10,652 nucleotides of DNA from a bacterium (GTDB lineage: Bacteria > Patescibacteriota > Patescibacteriia > Patescibacteriales > JAKAJF01), in assembly GCA_021813875.1 (NCBI GenBank), contig JAKAJF010000025.1, forward strand, positions 1 through 10,652, in the 5' to 3' direction. The translations under genes and the position numbers were made by a program. Positions 1-5,990 of the stretch are shown here, one piece after another. Below the pieces are notes generated by a model. The model was not told the origin of the DNA. It did not search any database and saw nothing but the letters and a program-made list of their open reading frames with translations. How positions within the stretch are numbered: position 1 is the stretch's first letter; each line of letters opens with the position of its first letter.

Positions 1-729
1 CCGTCCGGCCAGACCGATTTCGACGCCGACAAAGCGTCCCAGCTTTTGGCCGATGACGGCTGGCAAGCGGCCCCCATCACTGCTGACGACCTCAAGTCTG
101 CCCAAGCGACTGTCGCCGCTCCGGCAGATACCAAGGCGGCCAAACAGGCCAAGAAGGACGCTCAAGCCAAATTAGACATGGGACCGGGCCAATGGTTGCT
201 CAAAAATAACAGCTATTTAAAGATAACCTTGACGATTATCGACACGGACGAGAATCAGCAGGTCGCCCAAGCCATCAAGACTGCTTGGGAAAATATCGGC
301 GTCAAGACCGATATCGAAAGCGTGCCGGCCGCCCAGATCGGCCAAAACGTGGTCAAGCCCAGGAATTTCGAAGCTTTATTGTACGGCCAGATGCTGGAAG
401 CCGATCCCGACGCTTATGCTTTCTGGCATTCTTCCCAGACGGGGGAGAACGGATTGAATATCGCCGGCTACGCCAACAAAGAGGCGGATAGCCTGCTCGA
501 AGATGGCAGAGCCTCTTCAAACCCTGACGAAAGGAAGGCCGACTATCAGAAATTCCAGGAAATCATCCGCCAAGATGCGCCGGCCGTCTTCCTTTATTCT
601 CCGGATTATATCTATGTCCAGGGGAAAAACGTGAAAGGCTTCGAAGGCCAGATCATTTATTCCCCCCGGGATCGCCTGGCCGGCATAAGCGATTGGTATA
701 TCAAGTCAGGCAAAAGGATAATCTGGTAA
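1..729 (+). CDS. Peptide ABC transporter substrate-binding protein, C-terminal part (5' partial)
   Basis: The reading frame is open from base 1, so the start lies outside the window; 242 codons plus a TAA stop are visible. The product resembles the C-terminal half of SBP_bac_5 (DppA/OppA-like) extracytoplasmic peptide-binding proteins, which deliver oligopeptides to an ABC permease. The family signature near the left edge is a KASQLLADDGW segment like the usual KAKQLLAEAGW. Further on come a lobe with QAIKTAWENIGVKTDI, an ADPDAYAFWHSSQ segment, and the closing APAVFLYSPDYIYV and IKSGKRIIW. An Ala/Lys-rich insert separates the first segment from the rest (bases about 70-200). The signal peptide and N-lobe are not visible. 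No transporter permease gene is visible in the window. tRNA-Leu follows after 10 nt on the same strand. The family call is firm; the substrate is unknown. Confidence 0.85.
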   Translation, partial: PSGQTDFDADKASQLLADDGWQAAPITADDLKSAQATVAAPADTKAAKQAKKDAQAKLDMGPGQWLLKNNSYLKITLTIIDTDENQQVAQAIKTAWENIGVKTDIESVPAAQIGQNVVKPRNFEALLYGQMLEADPDAYAFWHSSQTGENGLNIAGYANKEADSLLEDGRASSNPDERKADYQKFQEIIRQDAPAVFLYSPDYIYVQGKNVKGFEGQIIYSPRDRLAGISDWYIKSGKRIIW

Positions 730-739
730 CCAAAATTTC

Positions 740-823
740 GGGCGAGTGGTGAAATTGGTAGACACGCAAGCTTCAGGAGCTTGTGGGAGCAATCTCGTGG
801 AGGTTCAAGTCCTCTCTCGCCCA
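740..823 (+). tRNA. tRNA-Leu(CAG)
   Basis: This is a class II tRNA of 84 nt without CCA. The acceptor GGGCGAG (740-746) pairs with CTCGCCC (816-822), and the discriminator is A823. The anticodon stem CAAGC/GCTTG encloses the loop TTCAGGA, giving anticodon CAG. The long variable arm GGGA/TCTC and the T-loop TTCAAGT fit Leu. CCA is not encoded (ACAC follows). The spacer 824-938 to the RNase J gene holds a weak hairpin at 851-868 (GAGCTTT with AAAGGCTC, one G-U pair) followed by A residues rather than a U-tract, so it is not a clear terminator. Confidence 0.95.
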
Positions 824-938
824 CACTAATTTATACTCAACATAGGAAATGAGCTTTTTAAAAGGCTCAAAAAATTAAGAATTAATTCCTCAAAGAGTGG
901 ACTGTGGTTTTTTAGCCTCGTCAAAATAAATTAATCTT

Positions 939-2786
939 ATGATAACCAAATACAAACCAAAATCTAGCTTCGCCCGCTCCGGCGGACAAGCTAAGGCGGG
1001 GAAGGCTGTGAGGCCTTACCGCGCCAAAAGTGAAATCAAACGCGAAGAGCCAATCGCCGGCCAAGTCAAGCGCCCGGCGGAAATCAAAGCCGGCGCCAAA
1101 GACAGCCTGAACAAACTTCGAGTCATGACCTTGGGAGGCTTGGAAGAGGTCGGCCGCAACATGACTCTGATCGAATACAACAAGGAGATCATCGTCATCG
1201 ACATGGGTCTCCAATTCCCGGAAGAGGACATGCCCGGCATCGACTACATCATCCCCAACATCTCCTACCTCGAAGGCAAGGAGGATTGGATCAAGGGTGT
1301 CGTCATTACTCACGGTCACATGGACCATATCGGAGGTATTCCGCACATCATGGGCAAGATCGGCAACCCGCCGATGTTCATGGGCAGATTGACGGCCGGC
1401 CTGGTCCGGAAAAGGGCCGAGGAATTCAATAAGTGCCCCAAACTTAACATCGCCGAGGTCGACGAAACTTCCCGCCTCCAGCTGGGCAAAAATTTCAAGA
1501 TTGAATTCTTAAGGGTTAATCATTCCATCCCCGACTGCTTCGCCATCATCATCCACACGCCAGTCGGGACCCTTATCCATACCGGCGACTTCAAGATCGA
1601 CTACTCTCCGGTCAATGACAAACCGGCCGACCTTAACCGCATCGCCCAGATCGGCGGCGAAGGCATCTTGATGCTGTTGGCCGATTCGACCGATTCGACC
1701 CATCCCGGCTACCAGGTCTCGGAATCCTACATCGGCGACGAGATCGGCCGCCTGTTCGACAAGATCCAGGGCCGCATCATCATCGGCACCTTCGCCTCCC
1801 AGCTGAGCCGCGTCCAGAAGATGTTTGACCTGGCCGCCAAGTACGGCCGCCGGATCTATCTCCAGGGCCGCACTATGAATGACAACGTGGAAATTGCCCA
1901 TCAGATCGGCTACCTTCGGTTTAATCCCAAGATCCTGATCGATAGCGACAATGAATTGAAACGGGTTCCCGACAATAAATTGATCATATTGGGAACCGGC
2001 GCCCAGGGAGAATCGAACGCCTTCCTGATGCGGGTGGTCAACGGCGAACACCGCTCCATCCATCTGAAAGAAGGCGATACTGTCATTTTTTCCTCCTCGA
2101 TCATCCCCGGCAACGAACGGGCCATCCAGAACTTGATGGATATGATCGTCAGGCAGGGAGCCAAGGTCATTAATTACGAGATGATGGACGTTCATGCCGG
2201 CGGGCACGCCAAACAGGAAGACTTGAAGCTGATGATGCGCCTCCTGAAGCCGCAATATTTCATGCCCATCGAAGGCAATCATTTCATGCTCAGGGCCCAC
2301 GCGGATCTGGCCGAACAGGTCGGCATCCCCAAGACCAACGTCTTCGTGGCTGATAACGGCCAGGTGGTCGAATTCACCTCCTTGCAGGGCAAGATCGTCG
2401 GCCGGCTGACCCAGGAAAAAGTGCCTTCCGAATACGTGATGGTTGACGGTCTCGGCGTCGGCGACGTCTCCAACATCGTCTTGCGCGACCGCCGCGTCAT
2501 GGCCGAGGACGGCATGATCGTCATCATCGCCACCATCGATTCGCGCACTGGCGAACCGATCGGCAACCCCGACATCATTTCCCGCGGTTTCGTCTACATG
2601 AAAGAGAATAAGGAACTGATCGAAAAGACCAGGATGAAGGTCAAGAAGATCGTCAAGGATCATGATCCGAGAACTCCGGCCGACGATGATTATATCAAGA
2701 ACAAGATCAGGAACGATATCGGCCAATTCCTCTTCTCGCAGACCAAGAGAAGGCCGATGGTCCTGCCGGTAGTCATCAAAGTCTAA
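939..2786 (+). CDS. rnj: Ribonuclease J (beta-CASP metallo-beta-lactamase RNase)
   Basis: This is a 615-residue RNase J-type enzyme: a cytoplasmic endo- and 5'-3' exoribonuclease for mRNA decay and rRNA maturation. Visible motifs are the LRVMTLGGLEEVGRNM opening (from about 60), the metal-binding HGHMDH (125-130), NHSIPD with His195, HTGDFKID with Asp217, the beta-CASP region (about 240-425) and a motif B-like DVHAGGHA (His419). The expected motif C sequence PVHGE reads PIEGN (443-447), so the usual His ligand appears as Glu445, with a His at 448. The C-terminal domain (about 480-615) is present. The first 60 residues are a basic, probably disordered extension; bases 965-1006 within it are repeat-like DNA. 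ATG939 is the first start in frame, and no Shine-Dalgarno sequence precedes it. The gene ends at the two-way terminator 2792-2831. Confidence 0.95.
   Translation: MITKYKPKSSFARSGGQAKAGKAVRPYRAKSEIKREEPIAGQVKRPAEIKAGAKDSLNKLRVMTLGGLEEVGRNMTLIEYNKEIIVIDMGLQFPEEDMPGIDYIIPNISYLEGKEDWIKGVVITHGHMDHIGGIPHIMGKIGNPPMFMGRLTAGLVRKRAEEFNKCPKLNIAEVDETSRLQLGKNFKIEFLRVNHSIPDCFAIIIHTPVGTLIHTGDFKIDYSPVNDKPADLNRIAQIGGEGILMLLADSTDSTHPGYQVSESYIGDEIGRLFDKIQGRIIIGTFASQLSRVQKMFDLAAKYGRRIYLQGRTMNDNVEIAHQIGYLRFNPKILIDSDNELKRVPDNKLIILGTGAQGESNAFLMRVVNGEHRSIHLKEGDTVIFSSSIIPGNERAIQNLMDMIVRQGAKVINYEMMDVHAGGHAKQEDLKLMMRLLKPQYFMPIEGNHFMLRAHADLAEQVGIPKTNVFVADNGQVVEFTSLQGKIVGRLTQEKVPSEYVMVDGLGVGDVSNIVLRDRRVMAEDGMIVIIATIDSRTGEPIGNPDIISRGFVYMKENKELIEKTRMKVKKIVKDHDPRTPADDDYIKNKIRNDIGQFLFSQTKRRPMVLPVVIKV
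965..1006. repeat. GC-rich inverted repeat inside the RNase J N-terminus
   Basis: An imperfect inverted repeat: CTTCGCCCGC (968-977) pairs with GCGGGGAAG (996-1004), leaving one bulged G. It lies in frame within the extra N-terminal codons of RNase J and encodes about SSFARSGGQAKAGKA. It resembles in style the palindromic GC-rich repeat at 8366-8397 next to tRNA-Gly. Similar repeats are familiar between genes in Parcubacteria-type genomes; that they are the same family is inference. Confidence 0.5.
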
Positions 2787-2791
2787 TCTAA

Positions 2792-2831
2792 ATAAAATAA
2801 AAATCCGCTTCAAAGCGGATTTTTATTTTAT
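2792..2831. terminator. Two-way intrinsic terminator between RNase J and the rpsF operon
   Basis: A perfect 17-bp stem (2792-2808 with 2815-2831) has a GC core of TCCGC/GCGGA and A/T-rich flanks that give a U-tract on either strand. It lies 5 nt after the RNase J stop and 5 nt before the convergent minus-strand stop, so it can end both transcripts. Confidence 0.93.
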
Positions 2832-2836
2832 AAGAT

Positions 2837-3064
2837 TCAGATATTCTTGCGGTGTTCGGCCATCTCCTCTTCGACTTCTTCCCAGATGTCCATCAGCTCA
2901 GCGACAATGAATTCATCATTGTCGTCGTCGGTCATCTTGCCATTGGTCCTGAAGTCTTGGATGGTCTCTTCGATCAGATCATTGTAAGCGTCGCGGTCGA
3001 AGGCGGCCTGCTCGATCATCTTGATCTTGACCAGATTTAAGATTTCTTGAGCTAATTCGTCCAT
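2837..3064 (-). CDS. Small acidic hypothetical protein, third gene of the rpsF-ssb operon
   Basis: A 75-residue, strongly acidic, probably all-helical protein without a signal peptide or membrane segment. It starts MDELAQEILNLVKIKM and ends EEEMAEHRKNI, with a DDDNDEF stretch in the middle. I do not recognise the family. It begins 24 nt after the ssb stop in the same direction, so it is probably co-transcribed, and it sits where rpsR (S18) usually follows ssb. It has none of the basic character of S18, so it is not rpsR. A weak AAAGG lies 10 nt upstream of ATG, the nearest thing to a ribosome-binding site among the complete genes here. It stops with TGA, which supports use of the standard code. 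Confidence 0.8.
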   Translation of the reverse strand: MDELAQEILNLVKIKMIEQAAFDRDAYNDLIEETIQDFRTNGKMTDDDNDEFIVAELMDIWEEVEEEMAEHRKNI

Positions 3065-3088
3065 ATGTTTTAAACCTTTAAAGAGAAC

Positions 3089-3532
3089 CTAAAAGGGAAT
3101 GTTCTCGACCCTGATTTCTTCTTCCGTCGGCCCCATGTCCGGTTCATTGATGTCGACCTGGGGCTCTGATTGCGGGGCTCTCTCAAAACCGCCCGCGCCG
3201 GCTCCGGCGCGATCGAGCATAATCATGTTCTCGGCGATGATTTCGGTGCGGTAACGCTTGACCCCATCCTGGCCGGTCCAATCGCGGGTCTGGAGCCTGC
3301 CTTCGATATAGATCTTTGAACCTTTGCGCAGATATTGGCCGCAGATCTCGGCCAGCTTCCTCCAGGCGACGATATTGTGGAATTCCACCCTTTCCTGCTT
3401 CTGGCCGGACTGGTCCGTCCAGATGTAGTTGGTAGCGACCGTAAAAGAAGCGACTGTCGAGCCGGTAGGAGTATTCCTGATTTCCGGATCCCGGGTCAGG
3501 TTGCCGATGATCATGGCTTTGTTTAAGTTCAT
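3089..3532 (-). CDS. ssb: Single-stranded DNA-binding protein
   Basis: A 147-residue SSB that binds ssDNA in replication, repair and recombination. The OB-fold occupies about residues 1-108, with the family opening MNLNKAMIIGNLTRDPEIR, the VEFHNIVAWRKLAE segment and the GSKIYIEGRLQTR strand. A short Gly/Ala/Pro/acidic linker (about 109-138) leads to the protein-docking tip ENIPF, equivalent to the usual DDIPF. It lies 45 nt after rpsF and 24 nt before the small acidic gene, all on the minus strand. No Shine-Dalgarno is visible; a small hairpin (3547-3562) lies 14 nt before the start. Confidence 0.97.
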   Translation of the reverse strand: MNLNKAMIIGNLTRDPEIRNTPTGSTVASFTVATNYIWTDQSGQKQERVEFHNIVAWRKLAEICGQYLRKGSKIYIEGRLQTRDWTGQDGVKRYRTEIIAENMIMLDRAGAGAGGFERAPQSEPQVDINEPDMGPTEEEIRVENIPF

Positions 3533-3546
3533 ATGTTTGGCTTTAG

Positions 3547-3562
3547 AGCCGCTAAAGCGGCT
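3547..3562 (-). promoter_or_regulatory. Hairpin in the rpsF-ssb spacer
   Basis: AGCCGC and GCGGCT form a perfect 6-bp stem with a 4-nt loop, 14 nt upstream of the ssb start in the mRNA. No U-tract follows, so it is not a terminator. It might set the processing or translation rate between rpsF and ssb; that role is inference. Confidence 0.45.
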
Positions 3563-3577
3563 TAGAGAAAACGAAAA

Positions 3578-4078
3578 TTAAAGCAAAGTTTCAGTATCTA
3601 AAATCTTGTCCAGCTTGTCGTCCAGATCCTTCAACTCGATCTTGTCCTTGTCCTTTTCTTTAGATTTGGCCTTTTCTCTGACCTCCTTCTCAGCCTCCTC
3701 TTCCTTGGCCGCCTTGCTGGCGATCTTCTCGGCGATCTTTCTCTCCCTCTCGAGCTCTTCGGCGGTCTTTATCTTCTTGGCCACGATCTGATGGCGCAAG
3801 ACTTCGCTCATCATCCTTAAAGCCTTGTTGGCCTTGGCCATGTTTTCGCCGGTCATATCGAACTCGATCAGGCTGTAATAGCCGTAAAAAAAAGTCTTGA
3901 TCTGGTAAGAAAAGCGTTTCTTGCCCCATTCTTCAAAATGAGTGATAGTGCCGCCATTATCAGTGATGACTTTCTTCACCTTGTCGTTGATAGGAGCGAC
4001 TTCATCCTCGGAAAAATTGTTCGGGATGATGTAGAGAAGTTCGTAATGAGGAACTTTCGATGATTTTACTTTAGCCAT
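3578..4078 (-). CDS. rpsF: 30S ribosomal protein S6 with a charged C-terminal extension
   Basis: A 166-residue S6. The core (about 10-105) shows the typical HYELLYIIPN strand, GGTITHFEEWGKKRFSYQI, GYYSLIEFDM and the SEVLRHQIVAKK end; S6 binds 16S rRNA as a heterodimer with S18 in the small subunit. S6 is usually about 95-135 residues. Here residues 106-166 form a Lys/Glu-rich, probably helical or disordered tail ending DKILDTETLL. It is the first gene of a minus-strand operon with ssb. Its transcript has a promoter at 4284-4312 and a structured leader with an attenuator-like terminator (4148-4190), and a hairpin with a UCCG loop lies just before the start. No Shine-Dalgarno is seen. Confidence 0.95.
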   Translation of the reverse strand: MAKVKSSKVPHYELLYIIPNNFSEDEVAPINDKVKKVITDNGGTITHFEEWGKKRFSYQIKTFFYGYYSLIEFDMTGENMAKANKALRMMSEVLRHQIVAKKIKTAEELERERKIAEKIASKAAKEEEAEKEVREKAKSKEKDKDKIELKDLDDKLDKILDTETLL

Positions 4079-4089
4079 AGTGATTTCTT

Positions 4090-4107
4090 AAGAAGACGGA
4101 TCTTCTT
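4090..4107 (-). promoter_or_regulatory. Hairpin with UCCG loop just upstream of the rpsF start
   Basis: In the mRNA, AAGAAGA and TCTTCTT form a perfect 7-bp stem around the loop TCCG, ending 11 nt before the rpsF ATG. Known S6:S18 autoregulatory sites in rpsF leaders present a CCG trinucleotide. A CCG loop this close to the start makes this a candidate binding site for feedback repression. The structure is seen; the function is inferred. Confidence 0.5.
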
Positions 4108-4147
4108 TCTTTTCTTAAATAATAATTCGGAAATCCTTCTTTGAGAT

Positions 4148-4190
4148 AAAAAAACCCAGATATTCTCTATTCCAGGCTTAGAATTCCGGG
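4148..4190 (-). terminator. Intrinsic terminator in the rpsF leader
   Basis: On the minus strand CCCGGA pairs with TCTGGG, then ATTCT with AGAAT across a 1-nt bulge, giving 11 bp, followed at once by seven Ts. The fourth pair is G-U on the minus-strand RNA but would be A-C on the plus strand, which fixes the strand. It lies about 70 nt before the rpsF start and after its promoter. Confidence 0.75.
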
Positions 4191-4277
4191 CGGTCCGAGA
4201 ATACCTTTCCCGTTCTTTTAAAACGGGATGATCCTAAGAGGATGTTGGGGAAGGTATATTTCCTTAATTTTAAATGT
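4148..4277 (-). promoter_or_regulatory. Structured rpsF leader with attenuator-like architecture
   Basis: Reading the minus-strand RNA from about 4277, an outer stem pairs 4251-4257 with 4201-4207 (7 bp). It encloses two hairpins: 4239-4243 with 4231-4235, and 4222-4227 with 4209-4214. After this three-way junction comes GGACCGCCC and then the terminator hairpin at 4190-4148. A second pairing is possible: TATTCTC (4203-4197) with GAGAATA (4167-4161), 7 bp, which would break both the base of the outer stem and the 3' arm of the terminator. Mutually exclusive pairings of this type are the hallmark of transcription attenuation. The ligand is unknown; S6:S18 is the natural candidate. Confidence 0.6.
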
Positions 4278-4283
4278 AAAGAT

Positions 4284-4312
4284 ACTTTATCATAAGGACG
4301 GAAAAATTGCAA
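4284..4312 (-). promoter_or_regulatory. Sigma-70-type promoter for the rpsF operon
   Basis: On the minus strand: -35 TTGCAA (4312-4307), a 17-bp spacer, and -10 TAAAGT (4289-4284) preceded by TG at the extended -10 position. Transcription would start near 4277, giving a leader of about 200 nt before rpsF. Confidence 0.6.
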
Positions 4313-4333
4313 TAGGAAGCTCCTTGTGATAAT
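4307..4333 (+). promoter_or_regulatory. Possible promoter for the Trm11-like gene, overlapping the rpsF promoter
   Basis: GATAAT (4328-4333), preceded by TG at the extended -10 position, lies 8 nt before ATG4342. The palindromic TTGCAA (4307-4312) would serve as -35 with a short 15-bp spacer. Start of transcription near 4340 would make the mRNA leaderless or nearly so. Confidence 0.45.
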
Positions 4334-4341
4334 TTTAAACT

Positions 4342-5520
4342 ATGAAATATTTCTTCATTCCCGGGACCAATCCGACCATTTCTCTGTCTGAACTCTTAGC
4401 CATCTTCAAAAATGGCCAATATTCGCTAATTTATGGCGATATTTTCGTCTTGGAAAGTGAAGTCGCTTTGGATCCAGGCATCATCAAAAAGCTCGGAGGA
4501 ACCGTTAAATTTGGAGAAATTAGGGTCGAGAAGGCTGCTCCGGCCGCCCTCCTGAATAAACTTAAAAGTTTGGTCGAGCCGGAGAAATTAGAGGAAGGAA
4601 AATTTAATTTCGGCCTTTCCTATTACGGCAAGAAAAAATTAAGGACCATGGAGCTCGGCATGGAGATCAAAAAGCATCTGCGCGCCCGAGGAGTAAGCTG
4701 CCGCTGGGTCACGAGCAAGGAAAGAGTCTTGTCGAGCGTCGTTGTCGAACAGAATAAATTGCTGCCGGCCAAGGGCGGCTTAGAGCTCGTGATTCTTGAA
4801 GACGGCGACAACTGCTCCATCGGCATCACCCTGGCCGTCCAGCCTTTCAAAGAATTATCGGCTCGGGATTACGGCCGGCCGGCCCGGGACGACTACTCTG
4901 GCATGCTGCCGCCCAAGCTGGCGCAGATCATGATCAATCTCTCCCGTCGTTCTAAAGGGAGCGAAGCGGCCGATGCCGTTATCCTTGACCCCTTCTGCGG
5001 CTCCGGCACCATCCTCACCGAAGCGGCCTTGATGGGTTACGAACGTTTGATCGGTTCGGATATTTCCAAAAAGGCGATCGAGGATTCGAAAAAAAATTTT
5101 GATTGGATCAAGGAACGATCCCGATTGAAGACGGATTGCCGATTTAAAAATTTAAGCGCCACTGAACTTTCCAGATTTATTAAACCTAACTCGATCGATG
5201 CTATTGTGACTGAGCCTTATTTAGGGCCGCAGCGGGGCAAAGTGGAGATCAAAAAAATAGTCAGAGATTTGGACAAGCTATATTCTGACAGTTTGCGAGA
5301 GTTTAAGAAAGTTTTAAAAGCTACGGGGAGGATTGTTATGATCTGGCCGGTCTTCACGAACGGGCCCCAATTCTTAAATCCGGAGCTTCATGGCTTAAAA
5401 ATCGTCCGCCCCTTCCCCAATAATTTTAAAGATAAAATTCAACTGACCGGCCGGAACACTATGATTTACGGCAGAGAAGGACAAAAAGTTTGGCGGGAAA
5501 TAGTGATCTTAGAAAAATAA
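4342..5520 (+). CDS. THUMP/Trm11-like RNA (guanine-N2) methyltransferase
   Basis: A 392-residue SAM-dependent methyltransferase of the Trm11/TrmG10 type, probably modifying a guanosine in tRNA. The N-terminal part (about 1-165) fits an NFLD/THUMP-like RNA-binding region. After ARDYGRPARDDYSGMLPPKLA comes the Rossmann domain, with motif I DPFCGSG (216-222), the acidic motif II SDIS (239-242) and the motif IV position TEPYLG (290-295). TEPY stands where archaeal relatives have DPPY. It diverges from rpsF, has no Shine-Dalgarno and a very short distance to its likely promoter. Its stop codon lies inside the left arm of the terminator 5511-5556. The family is fairly sure; the exact nucleotide modified is not. 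Confidence 0.82.
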   Translation: MKYFFIPGTNPTISLSELLAIFKNGQYSLIYGDIFVLESEVALDPGIIKKLGGTVKFGEIRVEKAAPAALLNKLKSLVEPEKLEEGKFNFGLSYYGKKKLRTMELGMEIKKHLRARGVSCRWVTSKERVLSSVVVEQNKLLPAKGGLELVILEDGDNCSIGITLAVQPFKELSARDYGRPARDDYSGMLPPKLAQIMINLSRRSKGSEAADAVILDPFCGSGTILTEAALMGYERLIGSDISKKAIEDSKKNFDWIKERSRLKTDCRFKNLSATELSRFIKPNSIDAIVTEPYLGPQRGKVEIKKIVRDLDKLYSDSLREFKKVLKATGRIVMIWPVFTNGPQFLNPELHGLKIVRPFPNNFKDKIQLTGRNTMIYGREGQKVWREIVILEK

Positions 5521-5556
5521 AATAACCCCCTGCATTGGAGGTTATTTTATTTTTCT
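5511..5556. terminator. Two-way terminator at the end of the methyltransferase gene, next to the island border
   Basis: A perfect 17-bp stem (5511-5527 with 5540-5556), A-rich on the left and T-rich on the right, overlapping the stop codon. One base later begins the 20-bp tRNA-Gly 3'-end copy. Read on the minus strand, this is the order expected of a tRNA gene followed by its terminator. Confidence 0.88.
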
Positions 5557-5557
5557 A

Positions 5558-5577
5558 AGCGGGTAACGGGAATCGAA
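5558..5577 (-). repeat. att-like copy of the tRNA-Gly 3' end (distal border)
   Basis: Twenty bases identical to 8292-8311: the 3' acceptor strand plus discriminator and most of the T-arm of tRNA-Gly. Beyond base 5577 the identity breaks down. Confidence 0.8.
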
Positions 5578-5771
5578 ACCTTAGATTTTTGCCAATTTTT
5601 TAGCTAATATTAAGGAAAGATCTAATCTCGAAAAATAGTCCGCTATTACAGTTTACTACAGTGAAATACAACTTAGTTACTTCTCTGTCACAATAATGGC
5701 ACACTTTTAGAAGGTATGCCTATAGCGATATAGGGAGAAGTTAACTAAGAAGACAATTTTGTCCGGCTTAT
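5578..5771. other. Non-coding left end of the island with phased motifs
   Basis: I see no gene here. TACAGT occurs at 5647-5652 and 5657-5662, 10 bp apart. GTCACAA (5687-5693) is followed after 4 bp by a variant GGCACAC (5698-5704). CCTATA (5719-5724) and TATAGG (5729-5734) form a 6-bp dyad with a 4-bp centre. Spacing of about one helical turn suggests protein-binding sites such as recombinase arm sites; this is inference. Confidence 0.4.
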
Positions 5772-5990
5772 TTAAAAGCCTAGTTTTGTTATTCTTAAAT
5801 TAATATGAGAAGGGTCTTGATCTCTTGCTGCTAATTTGCTTAGTTTAATATAGTGCTGCTCCACTGCTTCTTTGCCACATATGGCGCAATGCGCCAGGGC
5901 GATACGGGGGGAAGCGGTGGAATAAGCATTCCTTAGACTTCTTGGCGAGGTCAGGTTTAATTTATCTAAATTTTTAAACTTATGGAAACT
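5772..5990 (-). pseudogene. Possible ORF relic with a CxxCG...EQH pattern
   Basis: On the minus strand 72 codons are open between stops, without any ATG. The predicted peptide contains RSLRNAYSTASPRIALAHC, then an ICGKEAVEQHYIKLSK stretch, ending INLRITKLGF. The CxxCG spaced before EQH loosely recalls zinc-binding HNH-type nuclease ends. It overlaps the start of the HTH gene on the other strand. It may be a fossil of a longer gene or a chance open frame. Confidence 0.3.

Noticed and set aside
851..868. Terminator after tRNA-Leu(CAG)
   Set aside because: The stem is short with a G-U pair, and A residues, not Ts, follow on the plus strand.
1509..2813. 434-codon open frame antisense to RNase J
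   Set aside because: It mirrors a well-supported RNase J gene; its translation is rich in Asp/His/Val from GC-biased codons of the sense gene and shows no family motif.
2837..3064. Small gene after ssb as rpsR (S18)
   Set aside because: The protein is strongly acidic and lacks the basic S18 signature; only position suggests rpsR.
4148..4277. T-box riboswitch in the rpsF leader
   Set aside because: GGACCGC recalls part of the T-box sequence, but the AGGGTGG lead and a specifier stem are missing, and rpsF is not an amino-acid gene.
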